Below are positions 51,051-59,798 of a stretch of DNA of 64,000 nt, one piece after another. Below the pieces are notes generated by a model. The model saw only the letters and a list, made by a program, of their open reading frames with translations. It was not told where the DNA came from and did not search any database. The stretch's first letter is position 1; the number at the start of each line of letters is the position of its first letter. The translations under genes and the position numbers were made by a program. This DNA comes from Bacteroidales bacterium UBA7258 (lineage in GTDB: Bacteria > Bacteroidota > Bacteroidia > Bacteroidales > UBA932), in assembly GCA_002472565.1 (NCBI GenBank), contig DKSK01000030.1, forward strand, positions 29,197 to 93,196, written 5' to 3'.

Positions 51051-51557
51051 ATGTCTGAAACAGGCGGAAACTTGCTTCAGATCGGTCAGGTGCTGAAATC
51101 CAATGGCACCGATGGAGAGCTGGTCATAGGCTTCTTCGACATCGCACCAGAGGAATTCGACTGTAAGGAACCGGTGTTCATCTATTTCGATGGGCTTCCG
51201 GTCCCTTTTTTCATTGAAGCTCTCAGCCCTAAAGGAAGTTCAAGGGCTCTTGTGAGGCTGACCGGGGTCAGAAGCTTGGAGGATGCAGACGAAATCGTCG
51301 GCAGAAAAATTTTCGCCGAGGGGGAAGAAGGGCAGGAGGAAGATGATTTCGGAGCTCTGGTCGGCTGGACGGTAAAAGATGCTGATGGAAGGCTCTCAGG
51401 GACGGTTACGGGTTTCGAAGACATTCCTGGCAATCCTTGCATTGATGTGGATACTGGCCATGGCGAGGCTATGCTGCCACTTCATGAGGACCTGCTGCTA
51501 AAAGTCGACAAGAGGAGCAAGACCCTCATTATGAAAATCCCCGAGGGGCTTATTTAG
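51051..51557 (+). CDS. rimM: Ribosome maturation factor RimM
   Basis: 168 aa. The N-terminal RimM beta-barrel ('LQIGQVLKSNGTDGELVIGFF', 'VFIYFDGLPVPFFIEALSP', 'ALVRLTGVRSLEDADEIVGRKIF') and the PRC-barrel-like C-terminal domain ('LVGWTVKDADGRLSGTVTGFEDIPGNPCI', 'MLPLHEDLLLKVDKRSKTLIMKIPEGLI') are clear. It binds S19 and assists 30S head maturation. The start is the ATG at 51051, 7 nt after rpsP; the open frame extends upstream inside rpsP but is a shadow there. A terminator overlaps its last codons. Confidence 0.94.
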   Translation: MSETGGNLLQIGQVLKSNGTDGELVIGFFDIAPEEFDCKEPVFIYFDGLPVPFFIEALSPKGSSRALVRLTGVRSLEDADEIVGRKIFAEGEEGQEEDDFGALVGWTVKDADGRLSGTVTGFEDIPGNPCIDVDTGHGEAMLPLHEDLLLKVDKRSKTLIMKIPEGLI

Positions 51558-51577
51558 CCCGCCGGGGATTTCTTTTT
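51535..51577 (+). terminator. Intrinsic terminator overlapping the rimM 3' end
   Basis: AAATCCCCG (51535-51543) pairs with CGGGGATTT (51563-51571); GGGCT/AGCCC forms an inner stem, and CTTTTTC follows. The rimM stop codon lies in the loop, so the last few codons form half of the hairpin. Confidence 0.78.
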
Positions 51578-51607
51578 CATGGCGCCGGCCGCCCCGGCGG
51601 AGCCACC

Positions 51608-52342
51608 CTAGTATTCTACATGGACGTAGGCTGTGACATCGTCGAGGCAGCAGTAGAGAGGAATGTCGGACCTGTTGGAGGTCAGGGTAAACTGAAGGGC
51701 CTTGAAAGCTCCCACCTTGGACACATCCCAGGATGTCCAGTCATGGATATATGTGAGCTTGCCGTCCTTGAAGGAGGCGAGATCAATGCTGGAGGAAGCT
51801 CCGCTGTCGCTGTTTACGGTAAGACGCAGATAATCTCCCTCCCGGAAAGCAGGAATGCCGTCCTGACCATAAGCCATGATGTTAGCCATATAATTGGTGT
51901 TGCAGACAAACATTCCCCGTATCTGCGCATAGCAGTCAGGCTCCGAAGCATAATTGAAGGTGATTCCGTAGTCAGGCATCTGGGAACTTTGGCGGAAAAC
52001 CGCGAAACCGGTAGATTCACGATAGGCGGCAGTGTCGCAGACCGCCATCACGCTGCGGGTCTTATGGCCAGGCTTGACAACCGGGTCACATTTCATGGAA
52101 AGGCCGAAACCGCCGGCAAGCTCATCCTCGTCACCCTTGTCGTAGAAGAAGAGGGCACCTTCGGCAAAAAGATAGCCGGAACGGAAATAGTTGAGAACGC
52201 TGTCCTTATACTGGTCCAAAGAATAATCGAAGCCACACACTGCATAGTACTCGTTCTTATAAGAAGAATTCTGGCTCTTAAGGCAGGAGGAAGCCAGCAC
52301 GAGGGTAAGAATAACGGAGAGTCCCAAGAATATCTTTTTCAT
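51608..52342 (-). CDS. DUF4465-like lipoprotein
   Basis: 244 aa. Lipoprotein signal peptide (lipobox near 'VLASSCLKS'). The mature part is a beta-sandwich: 'GYLFAEGALFFYDKGDEDELAGGFGLSM', 'STGFAVFRQSSQMPDYGITFNY', 'MFVCNTNYMANIMAYG', 'WDVSKVGAFKALQFTLTSNRSD' and 'PLYCCLDDVTAYVHVEY'. The order of the S-GFAVF, V-N-TYM, W-D and LDDV elements matches DUF4465 proteins, which are surface or cobalamin-associated lipoproteins in Bacteroidetes; the assignment is moderate. It follows the GH20 gene by 11 nt. Confidence 0.6.
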   Translation of the reverse strand: MKKIFLGLSVILTLVLASSCLKSQNSSYKNEYYAVCGFDYSLDQYKDSVLNYFRSGYLFAEGALFFYDKGDEDELAGGFGLSMKCDPVVKPGHKTRSVMAVCDTAAYRESTGFAVFRQSSQMPDYGITFNYASEPDCYAQIRGMFVCNTNYMANIMAYGQDGIPAFREGDYLRLTVNSDSGASSSIDLASFKDGKLTYIHDWTSWDVSKVGAFKALQFTLTSNRSDIPLYCCLDDVTAYVHVEY

Positions 52343-52353
52343 TTCGAAACTGA

Positions 52354-54339
52354 TTATTTAATGATTATTTCATCTATGAAGAGCCAAGGAGCGCTCTTGT
52401 CCGAGTTTTGCTCGGCCTTGAGCCTGACGAATCTCGCGGAGAGGTCCACCGGCGCCCCGTAATTGACGAAGGAAACCTGCCGGGGATCGGCATTTGGAAC
52501 TTCGCGGGTCACAGTCGCCGCAAGAGTGAAGTAAGTCCCGTCATCAGAAACCCAGTACTCCACCTTCTCCGGAACCCCGACTCCGTTTCCGAGCTGACCC
52601 ATGAAGGTAGCGGAGATGTAGCCGAGGACTGTCTTCTCCCCAAGGTCTACGGTGACGTCAATCGGACGAAGGAAGCCCAGCCATCTCTTGTCATGATAGG
52701 TCCAAGTACCGAGAAGGCCGTCTGTAAGAGTCTTTTCGAGAGCGGCAGGATAAGCAGAGCTCCATTGGGAGTCGAATTTCACACTCTTTCCGAGCGCGAG
52801 ATGCTTTACCGGCAGCTTTGATTCCGGTCTGTCACCGGCCTCTGAACGAAGGTCGAAAGTTTTGTAGCCATCCTCTTTCATACGGTCGGTCAGGCACAGG
52901 GCCCTCTGGAAGAAGGATGCATAATCCTTGGCGGAGGCAGGAGTCCAGCCGACCTCGGCGATGGCGAGGGCACGAGGATACAGCATATATTCCGCATGCT
53001 CAGGAGTCGGCACGAATTCGCACCAGAGGTTGCCCTGAACCCCGGAAAGAAGGTCTTCACTTCCATCCGGAACGCCCTCCATGGGTTCGAAAGAATAGAC
53101 CTTCGAAAGAGGGACGTAACCTCCTATGGCCTCAGGTTCCTTGAAAGAGACATCCTGGTAATAGTCAAGATAGCAATAGCTTGTAGGGCACATGATGACC
53201 TTGTGGCCCTGGCCGATGGCCTGGATTCCATTGGTCGTACCCCTCCATGACATGACGACGGCATCCTTGTCGAGCCCCTCATCTCTGACGACCTCGTCCC
53301 AGGCCACCATGACCCTGCCCTTGGACTTTACGTAAGAGGCAATCTTTTCTTCAAGATAATTCTGAAGCTCATAGACATCCGTGAAGCCTTTCTCGTGCAT
53401 CAGGGCCTGGCATTTCGGGCAGTTTTTCCATGAACGCATTCCGGCCTCGTCACCTCCCACGTGGATGTACTTCGTCGGGAAAAGGTCCATGACCTCGTCC
53501 AGGACGGCCTCTAGAATGATGTAGGTCGAATCGGAGGCAGGGCAGAGATCACTGCTGAGGACATGATGGCTGAAGGTTGAATCATAACAGGAAGTCTGGG
53601 GATATGCGGCGCATAGTTCGCGGCTATGGCCGGGCATTTCTATTTCCGGAATCACATCGATGAAACGCTCAGAGGCGTAGGCCACTATTTCCTTGACTTC
53701 ATCCTTGGTAAGATAGCCTCCCTCGGCATCCCGGGAGCCTTCAAGGGCATATTCATTGCCGCCGTTCCTCCAATCCTTCCAGGTCTTGCCCTTGCGCCAC
53801 GAAGCGAGACGGTTGAGAGCCGGATAGCTGTCCACCTCAAGCCTCCAGCCGGCATCATCGGTGAGATGGAGATGGAGAACGCTCATCTTAAGAGAAGCCA
53901 TGAGGTCAAGCTGCTTGAGCAGCCAGTCCTTTCCTTTGAAATTACGGGACTCGTCTATCATGAGGCCTCGATGCTCAAATCTCGGATAATCAATTATTTC
54001 GCAATAGCTGTACGGGGTTCCGTCCGCAGCCATCTGAGAAAGAGTCTGCCTGGCGTAAAAGGCCGCCTTAGGGCTCGCCGCCTTGACGGAAATCCCCCTC
54101 TTGTCTATCGTGATGTGGTAATAGGCTTCCTTCTGGAAATCTTTCAGCCCCGAAAGTTCCTTCCAGCTTCCCCTCATGAGGGAGACCTTGGTGTCAGAGG
54201 CCTTCTTCGGCGTGAAGCAGCCTTCCCTGAGCGTAAATTCCACAGGACGCGGGATGACTTTGTCTGGGCCGCCCGCCTTTGCGCCTACGGCAAAAGCCAG
54301 CACGGCGAGCATGCTGATTATCGGTTTTAGTGTTATCAT
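52354..54339 (-). CDS. GH20 beta-N-acetylhexosaminidase
   Basis: 661 aa, exported (signal peptide MITLKPIISMLAVLAFAVGAKA). A GH20b domain (about 25-120) precedes the GH20 barrel with 'FEHRGLMIDESRNF', 'LHLHLTDDAGWRLE', 'IPEIEMPGHSRELCAAYP' and the catalytic pair D297-E298 in 'YIHVGGDEAG'. The C-terminal ~130 residues look like a discoidin/CBM32-type sandwich ('PVKHLALGKSVKFDSQWS', 'VDLGEKTVLGYISATFM', 'ARFVRLKAEQN'). It removes terminal GlcNAc or GalNAc from glycans. It is 8 nt downstream of the LolA-like gene, so it is cotranscribed with fabG-like and lolA-like genes; a functional link to lipid synthesis is not obvious. Confidence 0.93.
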   Translation of the reverse strand: MITLKPIISMLAVLAFAVGAKAGGPDKVIPRPVEFTLREGCFTPKKASDTKVSLMRGSWKELSGLKDFQKEAYYHITIDKRGISVKAASPKAAFYARQTLSQMAADGTPYSYCEIIDYPRFEHRGLMIDESRNFKGKDWLLKQLDLMASLKMSVLHLHLTDDAGWRLEVDSYPALNRLASWRKGKTWKDWRNGGNEYALEGSRDAEGGYLTKDEVKEIVAYASERFIDVIPEIEMPGHSRELCAAYPQTSCYDSTFSHHVLSSDLCPASDSTYIILEAVLDEVMDLFPTKYIHVGGDEAGMRSWKNCPKCQALMHEKGFTDVYELQNYLEEKIASYVKSKGRVMVAWDEVVRDEGLDKDAVVMSWRGTTNGIQAIGQGHKVIMCPTSYCYLDYYQDVSFKEPEAIGGYVPLSKVYSFEPMEGVPDGSEDLLSGVQGNLWCEFVPTPEHAEYMLYPRALAIAEVGWTPASAKDYASFFQRALCLTDRMKEDGYKTFDLRSEAGDRPESKLPVKHLALGKSVKFDSQWSSAYPAALEKTLTDGLLGTWTYHDKRWLGFLRPIDVTVDLGEKTVLGYISATFMGQLGNGVGVPEKVEYWVSDDGTYFTLAATVTREVPNADPRQVSFVNYGAPVDLSARFVRLKAEQNSDKSAPWLFIDEIIIK

Positions 54340-54347
54340 GGTATCTG

Positions 54348-54989
54348 TTATTTAGCAGGTATGGCGAATTTGTCGGCGGAGACTCCGCTACCGGTCTTGA
54401 TACCGGACATTGAGTAGATTGTACTTATGCCTCCGAATTCGTCCATCTGCATCTTCACCAGCAGGCAGTCGGACTTGCGGTAGGTAAGGACAATCCGGGA
54501 GTAGCCTTTGGTCGCAACCTTGCGTGCCTTCAAGGTGACGAGGTAAGTTCCGGAAACTTCCTCGGCACAGACGCTGGCATTATTGGCATCGGCCACCTCT
54601 TGCACCTTCCCTCCCAAGCAGTTCAGCAGAGTAGAGGAAAGGTCGCGCATGAGCGCATTCTTGGACGTGTCGAAAGTACTCCCGTGTCCTCCTCTCTTCA
54701 TGTAGAAAGAAGTTCCGTTGATTACGAGCAGGTCGCTTGAGGGAGCGTCATAGAACATGGACATCTTTCCGGTGACATCATAGTAAAGGGTCCCGGAAGA
54801 CTTTATAGTCCTGCCGGCAGCCTTTATAGTGCGCGACTGGGTAAAAGCCGACTCTATGGTCTTGACAGCCGCATTGGCGCTTTTGACCTTGGTCAGGATA
54901 GCATTCTCCGCAGCCTCTGCCCTTCCGCAGAAGAAGAGAGGGAGGAGGAGAGAGAAGATAATGAAAATGAATCTTTTCATGTCCGTCAT
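54348..54989 (-). CDS. LolA-like outer-membrane lipoprotein carrier
   Basis: 213 aa periplasmic protein. Signal peptide (FIIFSLLLPLFFCGRAEA), then the LolA half-barrel: 'TIESAFTQSRTIKAAGRTIKSSGTLYYDVTGKMSMFYDAP', 'LLVINGTSFYMKRGG' and a C-terminal hydrophobic strand region. In aryl-polyene and flexirubin clusters a dedicated LolA-like protein (ApeG-type) is present, probably to carry the lipid product across the periplasm. Its ATG overlaps the ketoreductase stop by 4 nt (ATGA). A second ATG at 54980 is possible. Confidence 0.82.
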   Translation of the reverse strand: MTDMKRFIFIIFSLLLPLFFCGRAEAAENAILTKVKSANAAVKTIESAFTQSRTIKAAGRTIKSSGTLYYDVTGKMSMFYDAPSSDLLVINGTSFYMKRGGHGSTFDTSKNALMRDLSSTLLNCLGGKVQEVADANNASVCAEEVSGTYLVTLKARKVATKGYSRIVLTYRKSDCLLVKMQMDEFGGISTIYSMSGIKTGSGVSADKFAIPAK

Positions 54990-55714
54990 TCATAAAGGCC
55001 GCCGTTGATGGATATGGCCTGTCCCGTTATATAGCTTGCCTCATCCGAAACGAGGAAGCCGACAAGGTCCGCCACCTCCTCGGGTTCGCCGAAACGTTTG
55101 GCCGGGATCTGGCTTTTAAGGGCATTCTCGTCAAGTCCTTCGACCATGTCGGTGTTGATGAAGCCGGGGGCGACGGCGTTGACAGTCACCCTCCTGGCGG
55201 CAACTTCCTGGGCGAGAGCCTTGGTCGCGGCTATCATTCCTCCCTTGGCGGCAGAATAATTGGTCTGTCCTGGGAGGCCCTTGAGCCCGGAGAGGGAGCC
55301 CATATTGACGATACGTCCCCAGCGATGGAGAACCATCGGCTGAAGCACGCACTTGGTCACGTAGTAGAAGCTGTTGAGATTGGTGTCGAGAACCTTGTTC
55401 CAGTCAGAAGACTCCATCCAGAGCATGAGGTTGTCCCTTCGGATTCCTGCGTTGTTGATGAGCACGGAAATGTAGTCATCGGGATGAGCCTTCTGCCATT
55501 GAGTGATATTCATGCGGACCGCGTCAGGATCGCTCACATCGAACTTCATGAGCTCTCCGCTTCCTCCAGCAGAGGAAATCTCGTCAAGGGTCTCCCCGGC
55601 GGCGGAGTCGTTGGAAACGTAATTGACAATTATGTGGTAGCCCATCTGAGAGAGTTTCTTGCAGATGGCCCGGCCTATTCCACGGCTTCCGCCGGTTACG
55701 AGTGCTGTTTTCAT
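54986..55714 (-). CDS. 3-oxoacyl-ACP reductase (FabG-type SDR)
   Basis: 242 aa. 'TGGSRGIGRAI' is the NADPH site, and 'NNAG', the Ser of 'GSLSGLKGLPGQTNY' and YxxxK complete the catalytic set. 'INTDMVEGLDENALKSQIP' and 'ITGQAISINGGL' are as in FabG. The start is the ATG at 55714, 18 nt after a TATATTTG element; an in-frame TTG upstream is less likely. In this cluster it would reduce the beta-keto group formed by the ketosynthase. A separate housekeeping FabG presumably exists elsewhere. Confidence 0.88.
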   Translation of the reverse strand: MKTALVTGGSRGIGRAICKKLSQMGYHIIVNYVSNDSAAGETLDEISSAGGSGELMKFDVSDPDAVRMNITQWQKAHPDDYISVLINNAGIRRDNLMLWMESSDWNKVLDTNLNSFYYVTKCVLQPMVLHRWGRIVNMGSLSGLKGLPGQTNYSAAKGGMIAATKALAQEVAARRVTVNAVAPGFINTDMVEGLDENALKSQIPAKRFGEPEEVADLVGFLVSDEASYITGQAISINGGLYE

Positions 55715-55732
55715 CGAATTAAGTTTGACTTG

Positions 55733-55740
55733 CAAATATA
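55733..55740 (-). promoter_or_regulatory. Candidate -7 element for fabG-lolA-GH20-DUF4465
   Basis: TATATTTG on the minus strand, 18 nt before the ketoreductase ATG, matches TAnnTTTG. It suggests a transcription unit separate from the acyltransferase-to-oxidoreductase genes upstream. Confidence 0.5.
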
Positions 55741-55772
55741 AGCAATTTCACGAAAAGCCTGATTGAGGCCGC

Positions 55773-55801
55773 CCGCCACCGAGATATAAAGGAGGTGGCG
55801 G
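55773..55801 (-). terminator. Candidate terminator after the CrtISO-type oxidoreductase gene
   Basis: CCGCCACC (55773-55780) and GGTGGCGG (55794-55801) form a perfect 8-bp stem. On the minus strand a TTTT follows about 20 nt further on, after a second small GCC/GGC hairpin. It could separate the two halves of the cluster or merely attenuate. Confidence 0.35.
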
Positions 55802-55836
55802 AGAGCGGCGGCAAAGTCCGGAGCCGCGAGAGGAGG

Positions 55837-57330
55837 CTATTTCGAGACAAGAATCTCGTGGGAGAGGTCGGAAAGGCCGAGAATTTCCCCACAAGTAAAG
55901 ACAGAGGTCATGCTGACCCCGAGTATCCCGTGGAGATTGAGGCTCTGCCCCGTAAGAAGAAGATTGCGGAGCGGAGTGCGAGGAGAAAGAACGGTCGCGA
56001 GCGGCCGCGTCCAGTCCTTGCGGATGCCATAGGCGGAGCCGTCAATGGTGCCGGTATAACTCCGGTAAGTAAGCGGGGTCGAAGTCCAGACCTGGGCTAT
56101 GGCGCCCTTCAGCTCCGGCAAGGCCGTGTAGGTAAGCCTCAGAACCTCATCCAGCTTTCTCTCCTTGGTCTCCTCATACTCGGCTCCGCGCCTGCCGACC
56201 GGAAAGTCCTCCCACTGCTCGATTTCATGCAGGGTCATGGGGCTGATGAGGTCGAGATGTGTCGCCCATTCCCCCTCGACCGGATAGAAATGCACCAGAA
56301 CGCTTTCCGTTCTGGATGTGTCGGGATGCCAAAGGTCGGCTCCGCGCGCATGAATGTAGAGATTCCGGTTGAGATACTTCACGGCGCCCGGTTTCAGAAT
56401 GATGTTAGCCGTGAACATGCCGTAGGTGTTCTGAAGACTCGTGATCCTGGACCTGTAGATACGGCGGACGGCGGGAGTCTCACCGACCATCCCGAGGGTC
56501 AGGGCTGGATGGAGATCCGAGATAAACCAGTCCGCCTCTATTCCGTCGCCTTCCGAGAGTTCCACCCTCGTCACCCTGTCCCCGTCCGGGACGATTCTCG
56601 CGACGCGGGTCCCCATGATCACTTCTCCGCCCATGGCGGTGATCCCGTCCGCAAGCCTCGCCGCAATGCGGCTTCCGCCTCCGGCCAGCCTCCAGGCGCT
56701 CTGGATATAGGAATTGTTAATCTGGGCAAAGACATAGAGCGGAAGATTCTCCCCAAGCTCCATCTTCAGAGAAGTCCCGGAAACCGCCCTCACCGCCGCA
56801 ATGTCCCCGCCGAAGGTCCCCATAAGAAAATCCAGGGCGCTTCGGCCGAAAAGAGCCGCGGAAGGAGACTCGCCCTCCTGGAAGGCGTCGAAGATATGCT
56901 CCCCCACTCCGCCGAGGAAGTCACGGAATTTCTCAAAGCCGTCCCTCGCATCGGGGAAATGGGCGGACATCCGCTCTACGAAGCGCTCCCCGTTGGCGAA
57001 CTCATAGCGCCCGCCGCCCTCGAAGCAGACCTCGTCGAAACACTCGCTGTCCATCTGCTTCCATGGCAGATCCAGCAGGCCGAAATAGGCGAAGAGAGGA
57101 TTCAGGGACTCCCCGGCCCCGAGGCCGCCCACATAGTGGAAACCGGTGTCGAAGACCTCGCTGATGAGATTCCCGCCGTAGGCCGTGGTACGCCTGAAGG
57201 TCTGGAGACAGCCGCCTATCTGTCTGTCTTTTTCGAGAACGGTGACTCTGTAGCCATGGCGGGCCAGGATGTAGCCGCATTCAAGGCCGCCAAGGCCGCT
57301 CCCTATGATTACGACGCTCTTGCCTTCCAT
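55837..57330 (-). CDS. NAD(P)/FAD-dependent oxidoreductase, CrtI/CrtISO/retinol saturase-like
   Basis: 497 aa. The N-terminal dinucleotide motif 'VVIIGSGLGGLECGYILARHGYRVTVLEKD' and 'GGCLQTFRR' are followed by a long substrate domain. The C-terminal FAD-binding signature is 'NLLLTGQSLNLHGILGVSMTSVFTCGEI'. The family acts on conjugated polyene chains (carotenoid desaturase, isomerase, retinol saturase), and relatives occur in flexirubin and aryl-polyene clusters. It starts 4 nt after the exporter gene. The likely role is to saturate, isomerise or oxidise the chain made by the ketosynthase; the exact reaction is unknown. Confidence 0.85.
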   Translation of the reverse strand: MEGKSVVIIGSGLGGLECGYILARHGYRVTVLEKDRQIGGCLQTFRRTTAYGGNLISEVFDTGFHYVGGLGAGESLNPLFAYFGLLDLPWKQMDSECFDEVCFEGGGRYEFANGERFVERMSAHFPDARDGFEKFRDFLGGVGEHIFDAFQEGESPSAALFGRSALDFLMGTFGGDIAAVRAVSGTSLKMELGENLPLYVFAQINNSYIQSAWRLAGGGSRIAARLADGITAMGGEVIMGTRVARIVPDGDRVTRVELSEGDGIEADWFISDLHPALTLGMVGETPAVRRIYRSRITSLQNTYGMFTANIILKPGAVKYLNRNLYIHARGADLWHPDTSRTESVLVHFYPVEGEWATHLDLISPMTLHEIEQWEDFPVGRRGAEYEETKERKLDEVLRLTYTALPELKGAIAQVWTSTPLTYRSYTGTIDGSAYGIRKDWTRPLATVLSPRTPLRNLLLTGQSLNLHGILGVSMTSVFTCGEILGLSDLSHEILVSK

Positions 57331-57334
57331 GGCC

Positions 57335-59797
57335 CTAATTTCCTCCCGTTTTCTTTATGGATCTTGCCAGGAAGTCCACCTTCATGGCCTGCCTGAAGAG
57401 GAAAGGCTCAAGGGTGTAGGTGATCAGTACAGTCGAAACCATGCCTATCAGGGTACTTGCCCCTATGGAGGAGATTGCAGGATGGACTGCGGAAAGGAGG
57501 GCAAGCATCACCACCAGAAGCGCAAGGGCGGAGAAGAAAATAGCCGCCTTGTGATACTCCAGGAGGTTTGAGCCCTCGCCTCTCGCTTCGGCAAGCAGCC
57601 CATTCATGACAAAGATGCTGTAGTCCACTCCGATTCCGAAGATAAAGGTGGAGATGACTATGTTGATGAGGTTGAACTGAAGGCCGAAGATGGACATGAA
57701 GCCCTCGTCTACGTACCAGCTCAGAAACATCGGAAGGAAGGCAAGGACACTCACCCAAAGGTTCCGGAAGGAGAGGAGAAGGATGAGCAGCACGAAGAGG
57801 GAAGAGACCCAGAGGACGATGTTGAAGTCGTCATGGATGATCTTAACAAGATTGTTCATGTAGTAGAATGGATCCACGACTGCCGCCTTGGCCTTCTTGT
57901 CCATGACGAAGTCCACCTCTGCCTGGCTGTTCTCGTCCATGAGGGCGGAATTGAAGACCATGTAGGTGCCGTCAGAAGTTTGCTCTATGAAGTTGGAGAG
58001 CAAGCCTTCCGGGAGGATTCCCGCGCCGTAGAGGTCGCCCGGCTCATAGTCGGAGGTGAGCATGACCCTGAAAGGCGAGAACATTTCCGGATCAAGTCCG
58101 AAAGCGCGGGCCGAAGCGGAAATTTCGTTCATGAGGGAGTCCACACGCTCGCCAGTCCAATAATTCTTCCACTCGGCGATGCGTTCTCTCTGGGTCTTTT
58201 CGGACTGGAAGAGTCTGGAAACTACTCCGTTATAGGAAACAATATCTCCGCTCCGGCGTAGAGAATCAAGCTTTGAGGATATGGCGACGTCTGCCTCGAG
58301 GGCATCGTCAAGAGTCGTCCCGAGGGCGGCATAATAGCGCTGGAGGAGACCTTCCTGATTCTTCTGGGCATAGAGATCCTGAGCTTCTTTGAGCTCCGGG
58401 GTTTCATAGCCGAGATGCTTGAGGTCGCTGTCGAATCTGACCTTCGGGGCGAAGAGGCAGCCGGCAACGACGATGAGAGTCACGGCCGCTATCACCGGCA
58501 GTTTCCGCTCGTAGGGATAATTATTGATTCTGTCGATGAATTTGAAGGCCTTCTCACTTTTTCCCTCATCCCTCTTGGAAAGGAACTGAGGAGTGAAGAC
58601 CAGGGCGAAGAAGGTACAGCCGATCAGGGCGAAAGAGGCGAAGAGTCCGAAATCGCGAAGCAGTTCGCTCTTGGTGAAAAGCAGGCCGGCAAAAGCTCCT
58701 ACGGTGGTCAGGCAGCCAAGAATGACAGGAGTGGACTCATCCCGGAGCATTGTCTGAGCGTCAAGGGTGAATTTCTGATGGATAATGACATGGAGGCAAT
58801 AGCTCATGGCCACTCCCAGCACTATGGCTCCTATGCCGAGGGCCATCAGAGACATTCCGCCCTTGATCCAATACATGCAGGAGAGGGCGAAGAAGGTGCC
58901 CCATAGTATCGGGCAGAGGGTGTGGAGGACGATCCTCAGGGACTTGAAGCAGAGGATCAGGACCAGCAGGATGATCACCAGGGAAAGGCCTACGGTGACG
59001 AGGAGGTCGGTCTTTATCCTAGCGGCATTGACGGCGCTTCTGACAGCCTGGCCGTGGACAAGGATCTTAAGACCGGGATGAGCAGCCTTGAAATTCTCCG
59101 CAAGGCCCTTGATCTCTTCGCAGAGTCTGGAACCCATGCCGGAGTCAAAGGAAGTGAAGTTCGGCGAGATGAAAGCCAGGGCCACGGTGGAGTCCGGACA
59201 GAAGATATGGCCGTCCACGAGGCTGAAACCAGGGCTGAGTCCTCCTATGACGACATTCCTCAGACCGAGCGGGTCGGTCGAGACCATCTGCGTAGAGCTT
59301 CCCGTCCAGTCATCCATGACAAGACCATAGTCTACGGCCATCATGGAATCTACATATGGCTTCGCCGCGGCCTCGTCGAAGAAGGCGTAGGCGGAAGTGT
59401 CTATAAAAGAAGGCACATGGGTCATCGCATAGCCAAGGGCCATGACAGGGAGGTCGTCATCGAACTTATAGAGGGAGTTGGCGATGCGTCCGGCTGCGGA
59501 ATCGCGGACTTGGAGACTGTCCATGAACTCATCCTCCAGCGAGCAGAGAGTGGAGGCGTCGAGGAGGGAGTCTCCCGAAGTGAACTGGAGGAAGATTTTG
59601 TCTTTGACCCTTATGTTTCCGAAGGTCAGAGCCCCGACGTTGTCCTTATCCTGAGGCAAGAGCTTCGTTATGTCCTCTTCATATTGCACTTTCGCTCCGA
59701 AGAAGACAAAGACTGCCAGAGAGGCCAGCATGAGGACCCACATAAGGACCCTGTGCGACCTGAAATAACGGTAAACAGGAACGAAAAACCTTGACAT
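57335..59797 (-). CDS. MMPL/RND-family lipid exporter
   Basis: 820 aa with 12 predicted membrane helices in two repeats, each with a large periplasmic loop. The first repeat contains 'TVGLSLVIILLVLILCFKSLRIVLHTL' and 'ALGIGAIVLGVAMSYCLHVIIH'. The second has 'IVISTFIFGIGVDYSIFVMNG', which carries the GxxxDY proton-relay motif of MMPL proteins. The family moves lipids and polyene-type products across the inner membrane (ApeK-like in aryl-polyene clusters). It begins 1 nt after the thioesterase gene. It has one shared transcript with the biosynthetic genes. Confidence 0.9.
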   Translation of the reverse strand: MSRFFVPVYRYFRSHRVLMWVLMLASLAVFVFFGAKVQYEEDITKLLPQDKDNVGALTFGNIRVKDKIFLQFTSGDSLLDASTLCSLEDEFMDSLQVRDSAAGRIANSLYKFDDDLPVMALGYAMTHVPSFIDTSAYAFFDEAAAKPYVDSMMAVDYGLVMDDWTGSSTQMVSTDPLGLRNVVIGGLSPGFSLVDGHIFCPDSTVALAFISPNFTSFDSGMGSRLCEEIKGLAENFKAAHPGLKILVHGQAVRSAVNAARIKTDLLVTVGLSLVIILLVLILCFKSLRIVLHTLCPILWGTFFALSCMYWIKGGMSLMALGIGAIVLGVAMSYCLHVIIHQKFTLDAQTMLRDESTPVILGCLTTVGAFAGLLFTKSELLRDFGLFASFALIGCTFFALVFTPQFLSKRDEGKSEKAFKFIDRINNYPYERKLPVIAAVTLIVVAGCLFAPKVRFDSDLKHLGYETPELKEAQDLYAQKNQEGLLQRYYAALGTTLDDALEADVAISSKLDSLRRSGDIVSYNGVVSRLFQSEKTQRERIAEWKNYWTGERVDSLMNEISASARAFGLDPEMFSPFRVMLTSDYEPGDLYGAGILPEGLLSNFIEQTSDGTYMVFNSALMDENSQAEVDFVMDKKAKAAVVDPFYYMNNLVKIIHDDFNIVLWVSSLFVLLILLLSFRNLWVSVLAFLPMFLSWYVDEGFMSIFGLQFNLINIVISTFIFGIGVDYSIFVMNGLLAEARGEGSNLLEYHKAAIFFSALALLVVMLALLSAVHPAISSIGASTLIGMVSTVLITYTLEPFLFRQAMKVDFLARSIKKTGGN

Positions 59798-59798
59798 A

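Noticed and set aside
55795..57396. 533-codon plus-strand frame opposite the flavin oxidoreductase
   Set aside because: Antisense shadow; the minus-strand frame carries FAD motifs and fits the operon spacing.
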